The notes under the pieces: model-generated
What the model was told of the DNA's origin: nothing
The model's input: only the letters and a program-made list of their open reading frames with translations
Databases searched by the model: none
Position numbers and translations under genes: made by a program
NCBI GenBank assembly: GCA_020347665.1
Contig: CP070737.1
Location: 1,393,858-1,457,857, forward strand
DNA from: Nitrospiraceae bacterium
Lineage (GTDB): Bacteria; Nitrospirota; Thermodesulfovibrionia; Thermodesulfovibrionales; UBA6898
Direction: 5' to 3'
DNA: 64,000 nucleotides
Part shown: positions 56,242 through 64,000 of the stretch, in pieces
Layout: every line of letters starts with the position of its first letter
Numbering within the stretch: the first letter of the stretch is position 1

Positions 56242-56694
56242 ATGCTCAGGCGAATAGGAAAGGTTATCGGGTTAAAGGATGCAGTCGATGAACCGGTTGT
56301 GCAGAACAAGCTGAATATCGAACTCCTTGCGACAGTACTCCTGCTGGAAGCTGCACATGCTGATTATGAATGTTCTGAAGAAGAGCTGGAACACGTGATC
56401 GAAACCGTCAAATCCTTATTCAATCTCCCTCATGAGCACGTTGAAGAACTTCTTGAGTTTGCGCATAGTGAACGGGGAACTGCAGTGGATCTGTATGAAT
56501 TTACCAGGCGGGCTAATGATAAAATGAGTCGCGATGAAAAATGTGCGATAGTCGAGGCTGTATGGCGCATCGTATATGCCGATGGACAGATTGACAAGCA
56601 TGAAGAGCATTTTGTCAGGAGACTGGCAAATCTCTTATGGCTGGAACATAAAGATTTTATCACTGCAAAACTGAGAGCAAGAGATCGCTCATGA
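56242..56694 (+). CDS. TerB-family protein
   Basis: 150-residue all-helical protein: LLATVLLLEAAHADYECSEE, then the second TerB half with IVEAVWRIVYADGQIDKHEE, where the acidic loop pair resembles the metal-binding site of TerB/DjlA N-terminal domains. No other ter genes are present, so tellurite resistance should not be assumed. CAGGAGAGG precedes the ATG. Confidence 0.85.
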   Translation: MLRRIGKVIGLKDAVDEPVVQNKLNIELLATVLLLEAAHADYECSEEELEHVIETVKSLFNLPHEHVEELLEFAHSERGTAVDLYEFTRRANDKMSRDEKCAIVEAVWRIVYADGQIDKHEEHFVRRLANLLWLEHKDFITAKLRARDRS

Positions 56695-56821
56695 AGCAGA
56701 ACATTCACTACACATGTCCTGATCTGCTCTCTTTTTCCCGCTCTTGACAAGTATCTGTCTGCTTGATAGCATGAAAAAAGCAGGCAACCATTCTGAGAAT
56801 ATGTAATAGGGAGGCATTACT

Positions 56822-57454
56822 ATGAGTAGACTGCTCTATATCGAAGCATCACCACGGAAAGACCGGTCATCGTCTATAAAAGTGGCACGTGCATTTATTG
56901 AGTCCTATAGCAGTTCTCATGAAGGAGATACGGTTGAGACGTTAGATCTCTGGGTAACTGATTTGCCGGAGTTTACCGGAGATGTTATTAATTCGAAATA
57001 TGCAATCATTCACGGGGATAGACATACGCCTGAGCAAAAGAAGGCGTGGGGTTCTGTTGAAAAGGTTATCAATAATTTCAAAAAAGGAGATAAGTTTTTG
57101 TTTTCGCTCCCTATGTGGAACTTCGGGATACCATATAAACTAAAACATTATATCGATCTTCTTGTACAGCCTTCGTATACATTCAGTGTCTCTCCTACAG
57201 GGGTTTATGAGGGGCTGGTAACTGGTAAGCCAGCTGCATTAATCTACGCGCGAGGAGGAACGTATTCAGCGGGTACCGGGGCAGAAGGGTATGATCTCCA
57301 AAAGGCCTATATGGAGCTCATACTGGGATTCATAGGTTTCAGTGATATCCATTCAATAGTAGTAGGCCCTACACTGAATGTCACTCATGATGAAAAGGCA
57401 GGAATACTGGACACGGCTATTGCAGAAGCGCAGGCTGTTGCGGCAAACTTCTAG
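56822..57454 (+). CDS. azoR: FMN-dependent NAD(P)H:quinone/azo oxidoreductase (AzoR, flavodoxin-like fold)
   Basis: 210 residues: LYIEASPRKDRSSSIKVARAF (FMN phosphate loop), LPMWNFGIPYKLKHYIDLL and GKPAALIYARGG with the FMN/quinone contacts. Family enzymes reduce quinones, azo dyes and nitro compounds in two-electron steps. GGGAGG lies upstream. It converges on a small membrane protein gene. Confidence 0.92.
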   Translation: MSRLLYIEASPRKDRSSSIKVARAFIESYSSSHEGDTVETLDLWVTDLPEFTGDVINSKYAIIHGDRHTPEQKKAWGSVEKVINNFKKGDKFLFSLPMWNFGIPYKLKHYIDLLVQPSYTFSVSPTGVYEGLVTGKPAALIYARGGTYSAGTGAEGYDLQKAYMELILGFIGFSDIHSIVVGPTLNVTHDEKAGILDTAIAEAQAVAANF

Positions 57455-57486
57455 CACACTGCTTTCTTATGTCCAAAGCCCTGATC

Positions 57487-57855
57487 TTAATCTTCTTCCT
57501 GAGCTGGCAGGAGACAATTCAGAAGTGTGCTTACGATACTGATGATAAAAGCTCCTAACAGAGCAGCCTTAAATCCATTGACGGTAAATCCAAGCCCTAA
57601 AAAATCAGAAAGGCTGGATGTAATGACCAGCATTAATGCATTGATGACAAAGATAAACAGTCCGAGAGAGAGCATAATGATTGGGAACGTAAAGAACTTA
57701 ATAAAAGGCCTGATGAAGCTGTTCACAAAACCGAACACTATTGCAACCAGTAACAAGCCCCACCAGTCTCCTGTATAAAGAATGCCGGGAACTAGGTGAA
57801 CAGCTACCAGAATAGCTATCGTGTTAATAAGCCATTTGAGTAGCTTTTTTTCCAT
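57487..57855 (-). CDS. Four-TM membrane protein of the phage-holin-like (YvlD) family
   Basis: 122 residues with four hydrophobic helices (about 4-24, 30-48, 55-80, 91-115): WLINTIAILVAVHLVPGI, FGFVNSFIRPFIKFFTFP and FIFVINALML. This matches the chromosomally common 'Mycobacterial 4 TMS phage holin' family, whose name does not imply a prophage. Function unknown. It is 18 bases after ubiD on the same strand. Confidence 0.88.
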   Translation of the reverse strand: MEKKLLKWLINTIAILVAVHLVPGILYTGDWWGLLLVAIVFGFVNSFIRPFIKFFTFPIIMLSLGLFIFVINALMLVITSSLSDFLGLGFTVNGFKAALLGAFIISIVSTLLNCLLPAQEED

Positions 57856-57873
57856 GGGAATAATGCGATCGCC

Positions 57874-59337
57874 CTACAGTCCGTACTCCTTCCATCTGTC
57901 ATCGACGAGCTTTTTGATGTCCTGAGACATAAATAATTCGTCGGGCCAATCACGCATCATACCCTCTTCTTTTGTCTTCCTTGTAGCGTCTATACCCATT
58001 TTTGTTCCATACCGCGGCCAGTTGGCCGAGTGATCAAGGTCATCTACAGGGCCTTCAGCAAACACTGTATCACGCTTCCAGTCAACGTTGTTCAGAATAC
58101 GCCAGGCTGTATATGACAGGTTTTGAACGTCAACATCGTCATCGACTATAATAATCAACTTGGCAAACATCATCTGGCCTTTTCCCCAGAGGCCATGAAT
58201 AATTTTTTTCGCATGTCCCGGATAACTCTTTTTGATTGAAATAAGCACAAAGTTATGAAAAACTCCTTCCATAGGAAGGTTGATATCTTTTATCTCTGGA
58301 AAATCGAGACGGATAAGGGGCAGGAAAATCCGTTCAGTGGCCTTTGCCATATAGCAATCTTCCATAGGAGGCTTGCCGACTATCGTAGCCGGATATATCA
58401 TATCCTTCCTGTATGTTATGCAGGAAACATGAAACACGGGATAATGGTCTGCAGCGGAATAGAAACCCGTGTGGTCACCAAACGGGCCTTCAATGCGCGA
58501 TTCACCCGGTTCGAGATATCCTTCAATAACGAGCTCGCTATTGGCAGGTACCTCTATGTCAGACGAAATGCATTTCACCATTTCAACCGGATCTTTTCTC
58601 AAGAAACCGGCAAAGACCATTTCATCAACAGATTCGGGGAGAGGAGCACTGGAGGCATAGATGACGGCAGGGTCACTCCCAACAGCAATAGCTGCAGGCA
58701 TTCTCCTTCCAAGAGTTTTATATTTATCATAGTGTCTCGCGCCGTCCTTATGGATGTGCCAGTGCATACCGGTCGTATTCTTGTCGTAAATGTGAATGCG
58801 ATACATGCCACAATTCGGCCTGCCTGTTTCAGGGTCTCGAGTAAAAACCATGGGCAGGGTAATAAACCTGCCTTCATCTGATGGCTGCCCATCACCGGGC
58901 CAGCATTTCAAGACAGGAAATATGCCTAGATCAGGATTCTCTTTTTCAATTACCTCCTGACAAGGGGCATTCTTGACCTTTTTCGGAAGATATTTCGAAT
59001 ACTCAAACAGTTTTGGCAGCATGGCCAGTTTTTCCCGCAACGACTGGGGAGGAGCCTGATGAAGGATGTCTTCAATCCGTTTGGCAATGTCGTCCAGACT
59101 GGTCGTTTCCAGAGCGAGGCACATGCGCTCATAGGACCCAAAAATATTTGTGACGACCGGAAATCCCGATTTTTTTACTTTTTCAAAAAAAAGTGCCTGA
59201 CCACCATTAGGGGACTTACACATCCGATCTGTAATTTCGCTTATCTCCAGAATAGCGTCTGCTTCAGCAGCGACTCGGGAAATAAGTCCTTTATTTTCAA
59301 GCACTTTTATGAATTCTCGCAAATCCTTGTAAGCCAT
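57874..59337 (-). CDS. ubiD: UbiD-family prenylated-FMN decarboxylase
   Basis: Decarboxylates aromatic or unsaturated acids, probably in ubiquinone/menaquinone-type quinone synthesis. 487 residues: GMYRIHIYDKNTTGMHWHIH (metal/FMN phosphate), AIAVGSDPAVIYASSAPLPE, FGDHTGFYS with the catalytic Glu-Asp region, GKPPMEDCYMAKATERIFLP. The ATG at 59337 has TGAGGAGG upstream; the frame runs to 59403 but that part is not family-like. No UbiX is adjacent. Confidence 0.92.
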   Translation of the reverse strand: MAYKDLREFIKVLENKGLISRVAAEADAILEISEITDRMCKSPNGGQALFFEKVKKSGFPVVTNIFGSYERMCLALETTSLDDIAKRIEDILHQAPPQSLREKLAMLPKLFEYSKYLPKKVKNAPCQEVIEKENPDLGIFPVLKCWPGDGQPSDEGRFITLPMVFTRDPETGRPNCGMYRIHIYDKNTTGMHWHIHKDGARHYDKYKTLGRRMPAAIAVGSDPAVIYASSAPLPESVDEMVFAGFLRKDPVEMVKCISSDIEVPANSELVIEGYLEPGESRIEGPFGDHTGFYSAADHYPVFHVSCITYRKDMIYPATIVGKPPMEDCYMAKATERIFLPLIRLDFPEIKDINLPMEGVFHNFVLISIKKSYPGHAKKIIHGLWGKGQMMFAKLIIIVDDDVDVQNLSYTAWRILNNVDWKRDTVFAEGPVDDLDHSANWPRYGTKMGIDATRKTKEEGMMRDWPDELFMSQDIKKLVDDRWKEYGL

Positions 59338-59441
59338 ATCATTCCTCCTCAGGTGACTAGACCTATATCTTAGCATATCGCCGGAAATGCTTAATAGTGT
59401 CACAATAAATGAAAAACTCTTGAAATTAAACTAAATTCTTC

Positions 59442-59470
59442 TTGACAAGAGGCTATGTCCCTAATATAAT
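59442..59470 (+). promoter_or_regulatory. Consensus sigma70 promoter of ihfA-merR-tRNA
   Basis: TTGACA (59442-59447), exactly 17 bases, TATAAT (59465-59470): both hexamers perfect. The transcript would start near 59477, leaving a 22-base leader with GGGGAG before the ihfA ATG at 59499. Confidence 0.9.
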
Positions 59471-59498
59471 TAAGAAAATTCAATGGGGAGATGAAACA

Positions 59499-59783
59499 AT
59501 GACAAAAGCCGACTTGGTTGATGCAATTTTTGAGAAGGTAGGTCTATCTAAGAAAGAAGCTCAGGACATTATTGAGATACTGTTCGATACCATTAAACAG
59601 ACATTTAAAGAAGGAGAATCAATTAAGATTTCGGGATTCGGAACATTCAATGTGAGAAAAAAACTTGCTCGCAGAGGCAGAAACCCCAAGACCGGAGAAG
59701 ATCTTGAAATCTCACCAAGAAGAGTTGTAACGTTTAGTGTGAGCAACCAGCTCAAACATGAGATTGAGAAGTTAGATGTATAA
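59499..59783 (+). CDS. ihfA: Integration host factor, alpha-like subunit
   Basis: 94 residues: MTKADLVDAIFEKVGLSKKEA, GESIKISGFGTFNVRKK and the DNA-minor-groove arm RRGRNPKTGEDLEISPRRVV with its intercalating proline. Bends DNA at specific sites as a heterodimer (or homodimer if no beta subunit exists). ATG 59499 follows GGGGAG; the longer frame to 59442 would start inside the promoter. The merR gene overlaps its end by 8 bases. Confidence 0.93.
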   Translation: MTKADLVDAIFEKVGLSKKEAQDIIEILFDTIKQTFKEGESIKISGFGTFNVRKKLARRGRNPKTGEDLEISPRRVVTFSVSNQLKHEIEKLDV

Positions 59784-60174
59784 ACCTGCGAGCGCCAAGA
59801 AGAAACAGAAATTGCCATTGCCGGACAAATTGTTTTATAAGATTGGTGAGGTCAGCCAAAGAACGGGCGTTGAGTCATACGTTCTGAGATACTGGGAAAC
59901 CGAGTTCCCGTTTCTGAAACCACGGAAAAATAAATCAGGGCAGCGGGTTTATGTCAAGAAAGACCTTGACCTGATACTGCAACTCAAGAAAATGCTGTAT
60001 CAGGATAGATATACGATTGAAGGTGCAAGAAAAAAATTGAGCGAGGGGTCATTAAGGGTATCTGAACCACTACCGGCTTCGGATGCCGACAATAGCAATT
60101 CCCAGAGTTCTGTCAAAGCTATAGAATTGGTAAAGAAAAGGCTCAGAAAAATGCTGACCCAACTTACATCATAA
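59776..60174 (+). CDS. MerR-family regulator
   Basis: 132 residues: N-terminal helix-turn-helix plus wing (LFYKIGEVSQRTGVESYVLRYWETEFP, KNKSGQRVYVKKDLDLI), then a helix with RYTIEGARKKL. It lacks the C-terminal effector/cysteine domain of metal-sensing MerR members. The ihfA-merR pair is common in deltaproteobacteria and relatives. The stop codon at 60172-60174 directly abuts the tRNA gene. Confidence 0.9.
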   Translation: MYKPASAKKKQKLPLPDKLFYKIGEVSQRTGVESYVLRYWETEFPFLKPRKNKSGQRVYVKKDLDLILQLKKMLYQDRYTIEGARKKLSEGSLRVSEPLPASDADNSNSQSSVKAIELVKKRLRKMLTQLTS

Positions 60175-60252
60175 CGGGGCGTGGCGCAGTCTGGCTAGCG
60201 CACTCGCTTGGGGTGCGAGAGGTCGCCCGTTCAAATCGGGTCGCCCCGACCA
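60175..60252 (+). tRNA. tRNA-Pro, anticodon GGG
   Basis: 78 bases including encoded CCA. The acceptor arms CGGGGCG and CGCCCCG are perfect, the anticodon stem CTCGC/GCGAG encloses TTGGGGT, and the T-arm CCCGT-TCAAATC-GGG is regular. It begins on the base after the merR stop, so it is presumably processed from the ihfA-merR transcript. Confidence 0.95.
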
Positions 60253-60348
60253 TCTTAGAAAAAATTCCTTTTGGTATTTTCATCCTCTGTGCCCTCGTGC
60301 ATATCTCGTCATGATGGTATACAATATGTATTGGAGGTGAGGTTTGTA

Positions 60349-60777
60349 TTGACTGCGGAACAGCTCCTAAGGCAGGGAATTGATTTGTTAAGGGATAATG
60401 ACAGGCTGAGTGCACTTGCAAGCTTTGAAAAGGCTTATAGTATAGAACAAACGCCGCAAATTCAGTCCTACCTTGCGCGCTGTATAGCCATGGAACGGGG
60501 ACAGTTTCAGGAGGCGCTCAGGCTTTGTCAGGAGGCAATTAATCGGGAAACACATAATCCGGTCCATTATCTTAACATGGGCTATGTTTATCTGAATGAG
60601 AAGAGAACTGATGAGGCGCTGCGTTCTTTCCGGATGGGCTTATCGGTTGGTGACAGTGATGAGATAAGAAATCTTCTTGAGAAAATAGGCACGCGACGAA
60701 AACCGGTTTTTTCATTCTTGTCGAGACGGAATATATTAAACAGAGTTACGGGACTGGTACTCGAACGAATGAGATAG
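60349..60777 (+). CDS. Tetratricopeptide-repeat protein
   Basis: 142 residues from the TTG at 60349, preceded by GGAGGTGAGG. Three TPR-like helix pairs: LLRQGIDLLRDNDRLSALAS, YLARCIAMERGQFQEALRLC and VHYLNMGYVYLNEKRTDEAL. No signal peptide or other domain. Likely a protein-interaction module. The frame extends back to 60271 without support. Confidence 0.75.
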   Translation: MTAEQLLRQGIDLLRDNDRLSALASFEKAYSIEQTPQIQSYLARCIAMERGQFQEALRLCQEAINRETHNPVHYLNMGYVYLNEKRTDEALRSFRMGLSVGDSDEIRNLLEKIGTRRKPVFSFLSRRNILNRVTGLVLERMR

Positions 60778-60804
60778 AGATCGCACGAGTGTTTCTGTAT
60801 TTAT

Positions 60805-60810
60805 TATAAT
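60805..60810 (+). promoter_or_regulatory. -10 hexamer of the endonuclease Q gene, leaderless geometry
   Basis: TATAAT ending 5 bases before the ATG at 60816; no SD, no clear -35. Confidence 0.4.
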
Positions 60811-60815
60811 CTACC

Positions 60816-62084
60816 ATGCAATTTATCGCCGACCTCCATATTCACTCACGGTATTCACGTGCGACAAGCAGGGACATGTCTCCCGAAACGATCTGGAAAT
60901 GGGCTCAACTGAAGGGTATCAGGGTCGTGGGGTCAGGCGATTTTACGCACCCTGCCTGGTTTACGGAGCTTCAGAAAAAGTTGGAACCCACAGGAAATGG
61001 TTTGTTTCACCTCAAGAAGATGTATCATGAAGACTCAGTGCCTGCATCATGCATGTCTGACGTTTCGTTTATGCTGTCAGCGGAGATTAGCTGTATCTAC
61101 CGCAAAGGCGATAAAACAAGGAAGATTCACTGCATCGTCTTTGTTCCGGATCTGGACAGTGCAGCAGAGATAAACAAAGTGCTGTCGGGTATCGGAAAAC
61201 TGGCATCAGACGGCAGGCCGGTTCTCGGGCTTGATGCGAAAAAGCTTTTGAAGATTATACTGGATACAGCTCCAGAGGCGATTCTCGTTCCCGCTCATGC
61301 GTGGACCCCGCATTTTTCTGTTTTTGGCGCGGTGTCAGGTTTTGATTCGCTCGAGGAGTGTTTTGAAGAACTGACTCCCCACATCTTTGCGATAGAGACG
61401 GGTCTTTCATCTGATCCTGTGATGAACTGGAGACTCTCTGGACTCGATACGATTACCCTTCTATCCAATTCTGATGCTCATTCACCATCGAAACTGGGGC
61501 GGGAGGCGAATATCTGTGATACTGCGGTTTCTTATGAGGGTTTAATACACTCCTTTAAAACCAGAACCGGCTTTATTGGTACTATTGAATTTTTTCCTGA
61601 AGAAGGAAAATACCACTATGATGGACACCGGTCGTGCGGTGTGTGTCTGTCTCCTGAAGAGACGATATGCCATAATTATAATTGTCCGGTGTGCGGGAAG
61701 AAAATAACCGTTGGTGTCATGCACAGGGTGAACACACTTGCTGACAGGGATCATGGGTTCCGACCGGCCGGCGCTCCCCTTTTTTATTCATTAATTCCAC
61801 TGGCAGAAATCATCGCAGAATCCAAAGGCAGGGGTGTGAATACAAAGGCTGTTCAGAACGAATATTTTTCATTACTTGAAGCCATGGGAAATGAGTTTTC
61901 CATTCTTATGGATGTGCCTACTGATGACATTGCGGCTTCTGGTCTGCCAAGACTTGCTGAAGCGATAGCAAAGGTCCGTGCTCATGAGGTGCACATATCT
62001 CCGGGATACGATGGCATCTACGGAAGAGTTACGATTTTCAAGGAGGCTGAAAGAAAAAAAAACGGGCAGTCAGGGCTTTTCTGA
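60816..62084 (+). CDS. Endonuclease Q-like PHP-domain DNA repair nuclease
   Basis: 422 residues. PHP metal motifs DLHIHSRYSRAT at the N-terminus, GSGDFTHPAW, LSAEISCIY, PAHAWTPHF and SNSDAHSP. A treble-clef zinc finger lies at about 270-295 (CGVCLSP...CPVCGKKITVG). This layout is that of EndoQ, which cuts 5' of deaminated bases (U, hypoxanthine) and abasic sites; it is typical of Thermococcales and some methanogens and patchy in bacteria. Often misannotated as UvrD helicase. Monocistronic. Confidence 0.8.
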   Translation: MQFIADLHIHSRYSRATSRDMSPETIWKWAQLKGIRVVGSGDFTHPAWFTELQKKLEPTGNGLFHLKKMYHEDSVPASCMSDVSFMLSAEISCIYRKGDKTRKIHCIVFVPDLDSAAEINKVLSGIGKLASDGRPVLGLDAKKLLKIILDTAPEAILVPAHAWTPHFSVFGAVSGFDSLEECFEELTPHIFAIETGLSSDPVMNWRLSGLDTITLLSNSDAHSPSKLGREANICDTAVSYEGLIHSFKTRTGFIGTIEFFPEEGKYHYDGHRSCGVCLSPEETICHNYNCPVCGKKITVGVMHRVNTLADRDHGFRPAGAPLFYSLIPLAEIIAESKGRGVNTKAVQNEYFSLLEAMGNEFSILMDVPTDDIAASGLPRLAEAIAKVRAHEVHISPGYDGIYGRVTIFKEAERKKNGQSGLF

Positions 62085-62137
62085 GCCTGTAGACGAAAAC
62101 ACCATTATCACTCTATGCGTCATATGATCAATCAAAT

Positions 62138-62725
62138 ATGAGATATCTAAGAAAACTCTATGACTGGGTGCTGCAGTGGGCTGAGACACCATATGCGTTA
62201 CCTGCTCTTTTTCTGCTCGCTTTCGCAGAGTCGTCTTTTTTCCCTGTGCCACCGGATGTACTCCTGATTACCCTTGCAATCGGGATCCCCAAAAAGTCAT
62301 TTCGATACGCATTCATGTGTACGGTTGGATCAGTGCTTGGCGGAATCCTCGGTTATATCATTGGCTTGACCGTAATGGATACCATTGGTATGCCAATTTT
62401 GCGGTTTTATGGCGTTATGGAAAAGTACGAATATATTCAGACACTCTATATGAATTATGATGCGTGGGCGGTCGGTCTGGCAGGGTTTACCCCGATACCG
62501 TACAAAGTATTCACGATCGCAGCAGGTGCTTTCAAAATAGATTTTCCCGTTTTTGTCATGGCATCACTTGCAGGCAGGGCAGGGAGGTTTTTCCTTGTGT
62601 CAGCATTCATATACTTTTTTGGTGCATCAGTAAAGACATTTATAGACAGATACTTTAATCTGCTGACGATCATCTTCTTCATACTTCTTGTGGTCGGTTT
62701 CCTCGCGGTAAAATATCTTCTTTAA
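62138..62725 (+). CDS. DedA/YqaA-like SNARE-associated membrane protein
   Basis: 195 residues with four to five hydrophobic helices: FLLAFAESSFFPVPPDVLLI is the conserved re-entrant motif (acidic residue and prolines), then GSVLGGILGYIIG and GFTPIPYKVFTIAAGAF. Members are thought to scramble or flip polyprenyl/phospholipid carriers. It ends on the base before the stop of the convergent antiporter gene. Confidence 0.88.
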   Translation: MRYLRKLYDWVLQWAETPYALPALFLLAFAESSFFPVPPDVLLITLAIGIPKKSFRYAFMCTVGSVLGGILGYIIGLTVMDTIGMPILRFYGVMEKYEYIQTLYMNYDAWAVGLAGFTPIPYKVFTIAAGAFKIDFPVFVMASLAGRAGRFFLVSAFIYFFGASVKTFIDRYFNLLTIIFFILLVVGFLAVKYLL

Positions 62726-63973
62726 CTATCGTGTCTGTTCATCCCAGAGCTGACAGAATGACGCTTTTTCATTCGGACGGCATGTCCTGACAATCGCCCA
62801 TCGTAACGTAATGGGAGCAAGTAGTGTGGTCACGAAGGCCATGACGATTAACGCTGAAAATTGGGTCTGTGTAAGAAGCGGTTCCTGTATAACGCCGGAA
62901 GTCATGAGGTCATTGCTGAGCTTAATAACAACAGAAGCAACGACGAGTTCGACGGCCCCGCGTCCGTTCATCCCTAGACCAATTATCGAGGATTCCCAGA
63001 AATTTCGTTTGAACACGGCGGCGCCCAGTCCGCATCCGACGAGCTTGCCGACGGTAGCTACGAGGATCAAAGCCATAGTGAACATAATATATGTCCAGTT
63101 CCAGCTAAAATGGAGATGAAAAGACAGTGATACAAAAAAGATAGGGAGTAAAAATCCGTAGCTTAAACCAAAAAACCGGTCGATAATGCGGTTGTATATC
63201 CTTTCGTCCATTATTTCTTTCCGCACAAACTGTCCCGCCAGGAAGGCGCCGATTATGAAGTGGAGTCCGGCCAGTTCGGCGAAATATGCCAGGATCAGTG
63301 CGGCTGTGATGGCGAACGTAAAGGCCTTTCCTTCGCGGTCGTGCAGTTTTCCTGTAAATCGCGGTAAAACGAACTGGCCGAGAACGATCGTTGCTGCAAA
63401 AAAACCGACTACCTTGAGCAATATGACAAACATATCCGCAAACTGGACTGTGCCTGATCGTGCGAGGCCTAACAGAATCGAAAAGGCGATCAGTGACAGA
63501 ATATCATCTGCGATAGCGGCCCCGATAATAATGTGCCCCACGGCTGTTCTGCTTATCCGCATGGAGTGCAGTATCACCGCCTGAACAGCGATGGCGGTTA
63601 TGGAAACTCCCATTCCGACAAAGAGCGACTGATAGACTGTCCCGTCAAAAAACCGTGTTATGAAATACCCCAAAGCAAAAGGGAGTATAAAGCCCCCTAT
63701 GGCGACCGAGAGTGCATGCCAGATGTGTTCAAGCAGTTCTTTCGGATCCAGTTCCATGCCCGTATAGAACATGACAAAGAAAATACCGAGCTCAGCCATG
63801 AATTCAAGTGTTTCTGAAGGGACAACTAACCCGAGCAGGGGAGGGCCGAGGATTATGCCTGCCAACAGTTCTCCGAGGAGAAACGGAAGGCCAAAGCGGG
63901 CAAACACACTCCCGAGAAACCAAGCACCAAGGAGTATCAGGAGAATCGTAATGATAAGTTCCTGGGTGATCAT
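62726..63973 (-). CDS. Kef-type monovalent cation:proton antiporter (CPA2)
   Basis: 415 residues, about 12 hydrophobic helices and nothing else: the TrkA-N regulatory domain of KefB/KefC is absent. Visible family marks are LLGELLAGIILGPPLLG, FVMFYTGMELDP, GMGVSITAIAVQ, GAAIADDILSLIAF (the ion-binding DD pair) and GLGMNGRGAVELVVASV. Na+ or K+ for H+ exchange. The ATG at 63973 has no obvious SD in the 27 bases left in the window. Confidence 0.9.
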   Translation of the reverse strand: MITQELIITILLILLGAWFLGSVFARFGLPFLLGELLAGIILGPPLLGLVVPSETLEFMAELGIFFVMFYTGMELDPKELLEHIWHALSVAIGGFILPFALGYFITRFFDGTVYQSLFVGMGVSITAIAVQAVILHSMRISRTAVGHIIIGAAIADDILSLIAFSILLGLARSGTVQFADMFVILLKVVGFFAATIVLGQFVLPRFTGKLHDREGKAFTFAITAALILAYFAELAGLHFIIGAFLAGQFVRKEIMDERIYNRIIDRFFGLSYGFLLPIFFVSLSFHLHFSWNWTYIMFTMALILVATVGKLVGCGLGAAVFKRNFWESSIIGLGMNGRGAVELVVASVVIKLSNDLMTSGVIQEPLLTQTQFSALIVMAFVTTLLAPITLRWAIVRTCRPNEKASFCQLWDEQTR

Positions 63974-64000
63974 GGACAGACGGTCACTGCGGCTGGAAAG

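Noticed and set aside
56242-56694. Tellurite resistance locus
   Set aside because: Only a single TerB-fold protein is present, with no terC, terD or terZ; TerB domains have many other contexts.
56705-56746. Terminator after the TerB gene (AGCAGA...TCTGCTCTCTTTTT)
   Set aside because: Only a 6-base stem with a long loop; the T-tract is suggestive but the hairpin is too weak to list.
57487-57855. Phage holin as a sign of a prophage
   Set aside because: The family is a common chromosomal four-TM protein and no other phage gene, integrase or att repeat is nearby.

Overview
The window looks like chromosome from a Gram-negative, strictly anaerobic or microaerophilic bacterium with a folate-based C1 (Wood-Ljungdahl type) metabolism. 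An uncultured or deep-branching Nitrospirota (Thermodesulfovibrionia-like) or a deltaproteobacterial relative is the best guess. This rests on the LolA outer-membrane lipoprotein carrier, IHF, the MetV-MetF reductase module, two CooC-type nickel ATPases, the radical-SAM heme enzyme AhbD, many two-component proteins and archaeal-flavoured enzymes (methanogen-type thymidylate synthase, endonuclease Q). The taxon is inference; no rRNA is present. There is no prophage, transposase or CRISPR array. Most of the window is ordinary housekeeping sequence.

Layout. 1-9.4 kb: edge of an SDR gene, then minus-strand uppP-ftsK-lolA and argD-argF-rnj, then plus-strand cooC-fthC. 9.4-16.3 kb: a K+ channel/TrkA-N protein, folE, folD, a 363-base repeat-rich gap, and a three-gene methylene-THF reductase unit (NAD(P)H/FAD oxidoreductase-ferredoxin-MvhD fusion, metV, metF). 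16.4-24 kb: REC-PilZ regulator, a DUF2301-like membrane protein, panB, a sensor cassette (CxxCH histidine kinase, single-domain receiver, REC-HK-REC hybrid) and a CBS/CorC-type membrane protein. 24-33.3 kb: thymidylate synthase-like gene with a second cooC, then minus-strand galT, argJ, argC, rpsI, rplM, glyS, glyQ. 33.5-37.1 kb: an orphan 2-oxoacid:ferredoxin oxidoreductase alpha subunit, a macro-domain protein, hflX. 37.2-45.2 kb: heme genes ahbD, hemE, hemH and hemY, with a PAS kinase and an HD-GYP regulator between hemE and hemH. 45.2-52.7 kb: cyclophilin, DUF465, ilvD, ilvB, ilvH, glgB. 52.8-57.9 kb: small accessory genes including two damaged ones (a PrpB fragment and a frameshifted PCuAC lipoprotein). 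57.9-64 kb: ubiD, ihfA, merR, tRNA-Pro(GGG), a TPR gene, endonuclease Q, a DedA/YqaA-like protein and a Kef-type antiporter.

How it fits together. FolD, FthC and the MetV/MetF unit cover steps of the methyl branch of the Wood-Ljungdahl pathway. The two CooC proteins imply a CO dehydrogenase elsewhere. AhbD together with HemE, HemH and HemY suggests a mixed heme route in which AhbD may do the last decarboxylations. No HemN/HemF or ChdC is in view.

The most unusual genome-scale signal is that at least eight unrelated genes have a -10-like hexamer (TATAAT or close) exactly 5-7 bases before the start codon and no Shine-Dalgarno sequence. They therefore look leaderless, while many neighbours have clear SD sequences. 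HflX appears to start at an AUA codon behind a perfect SD. A set of TATCAGYGAT half-sites lies between ahbD and hemE.
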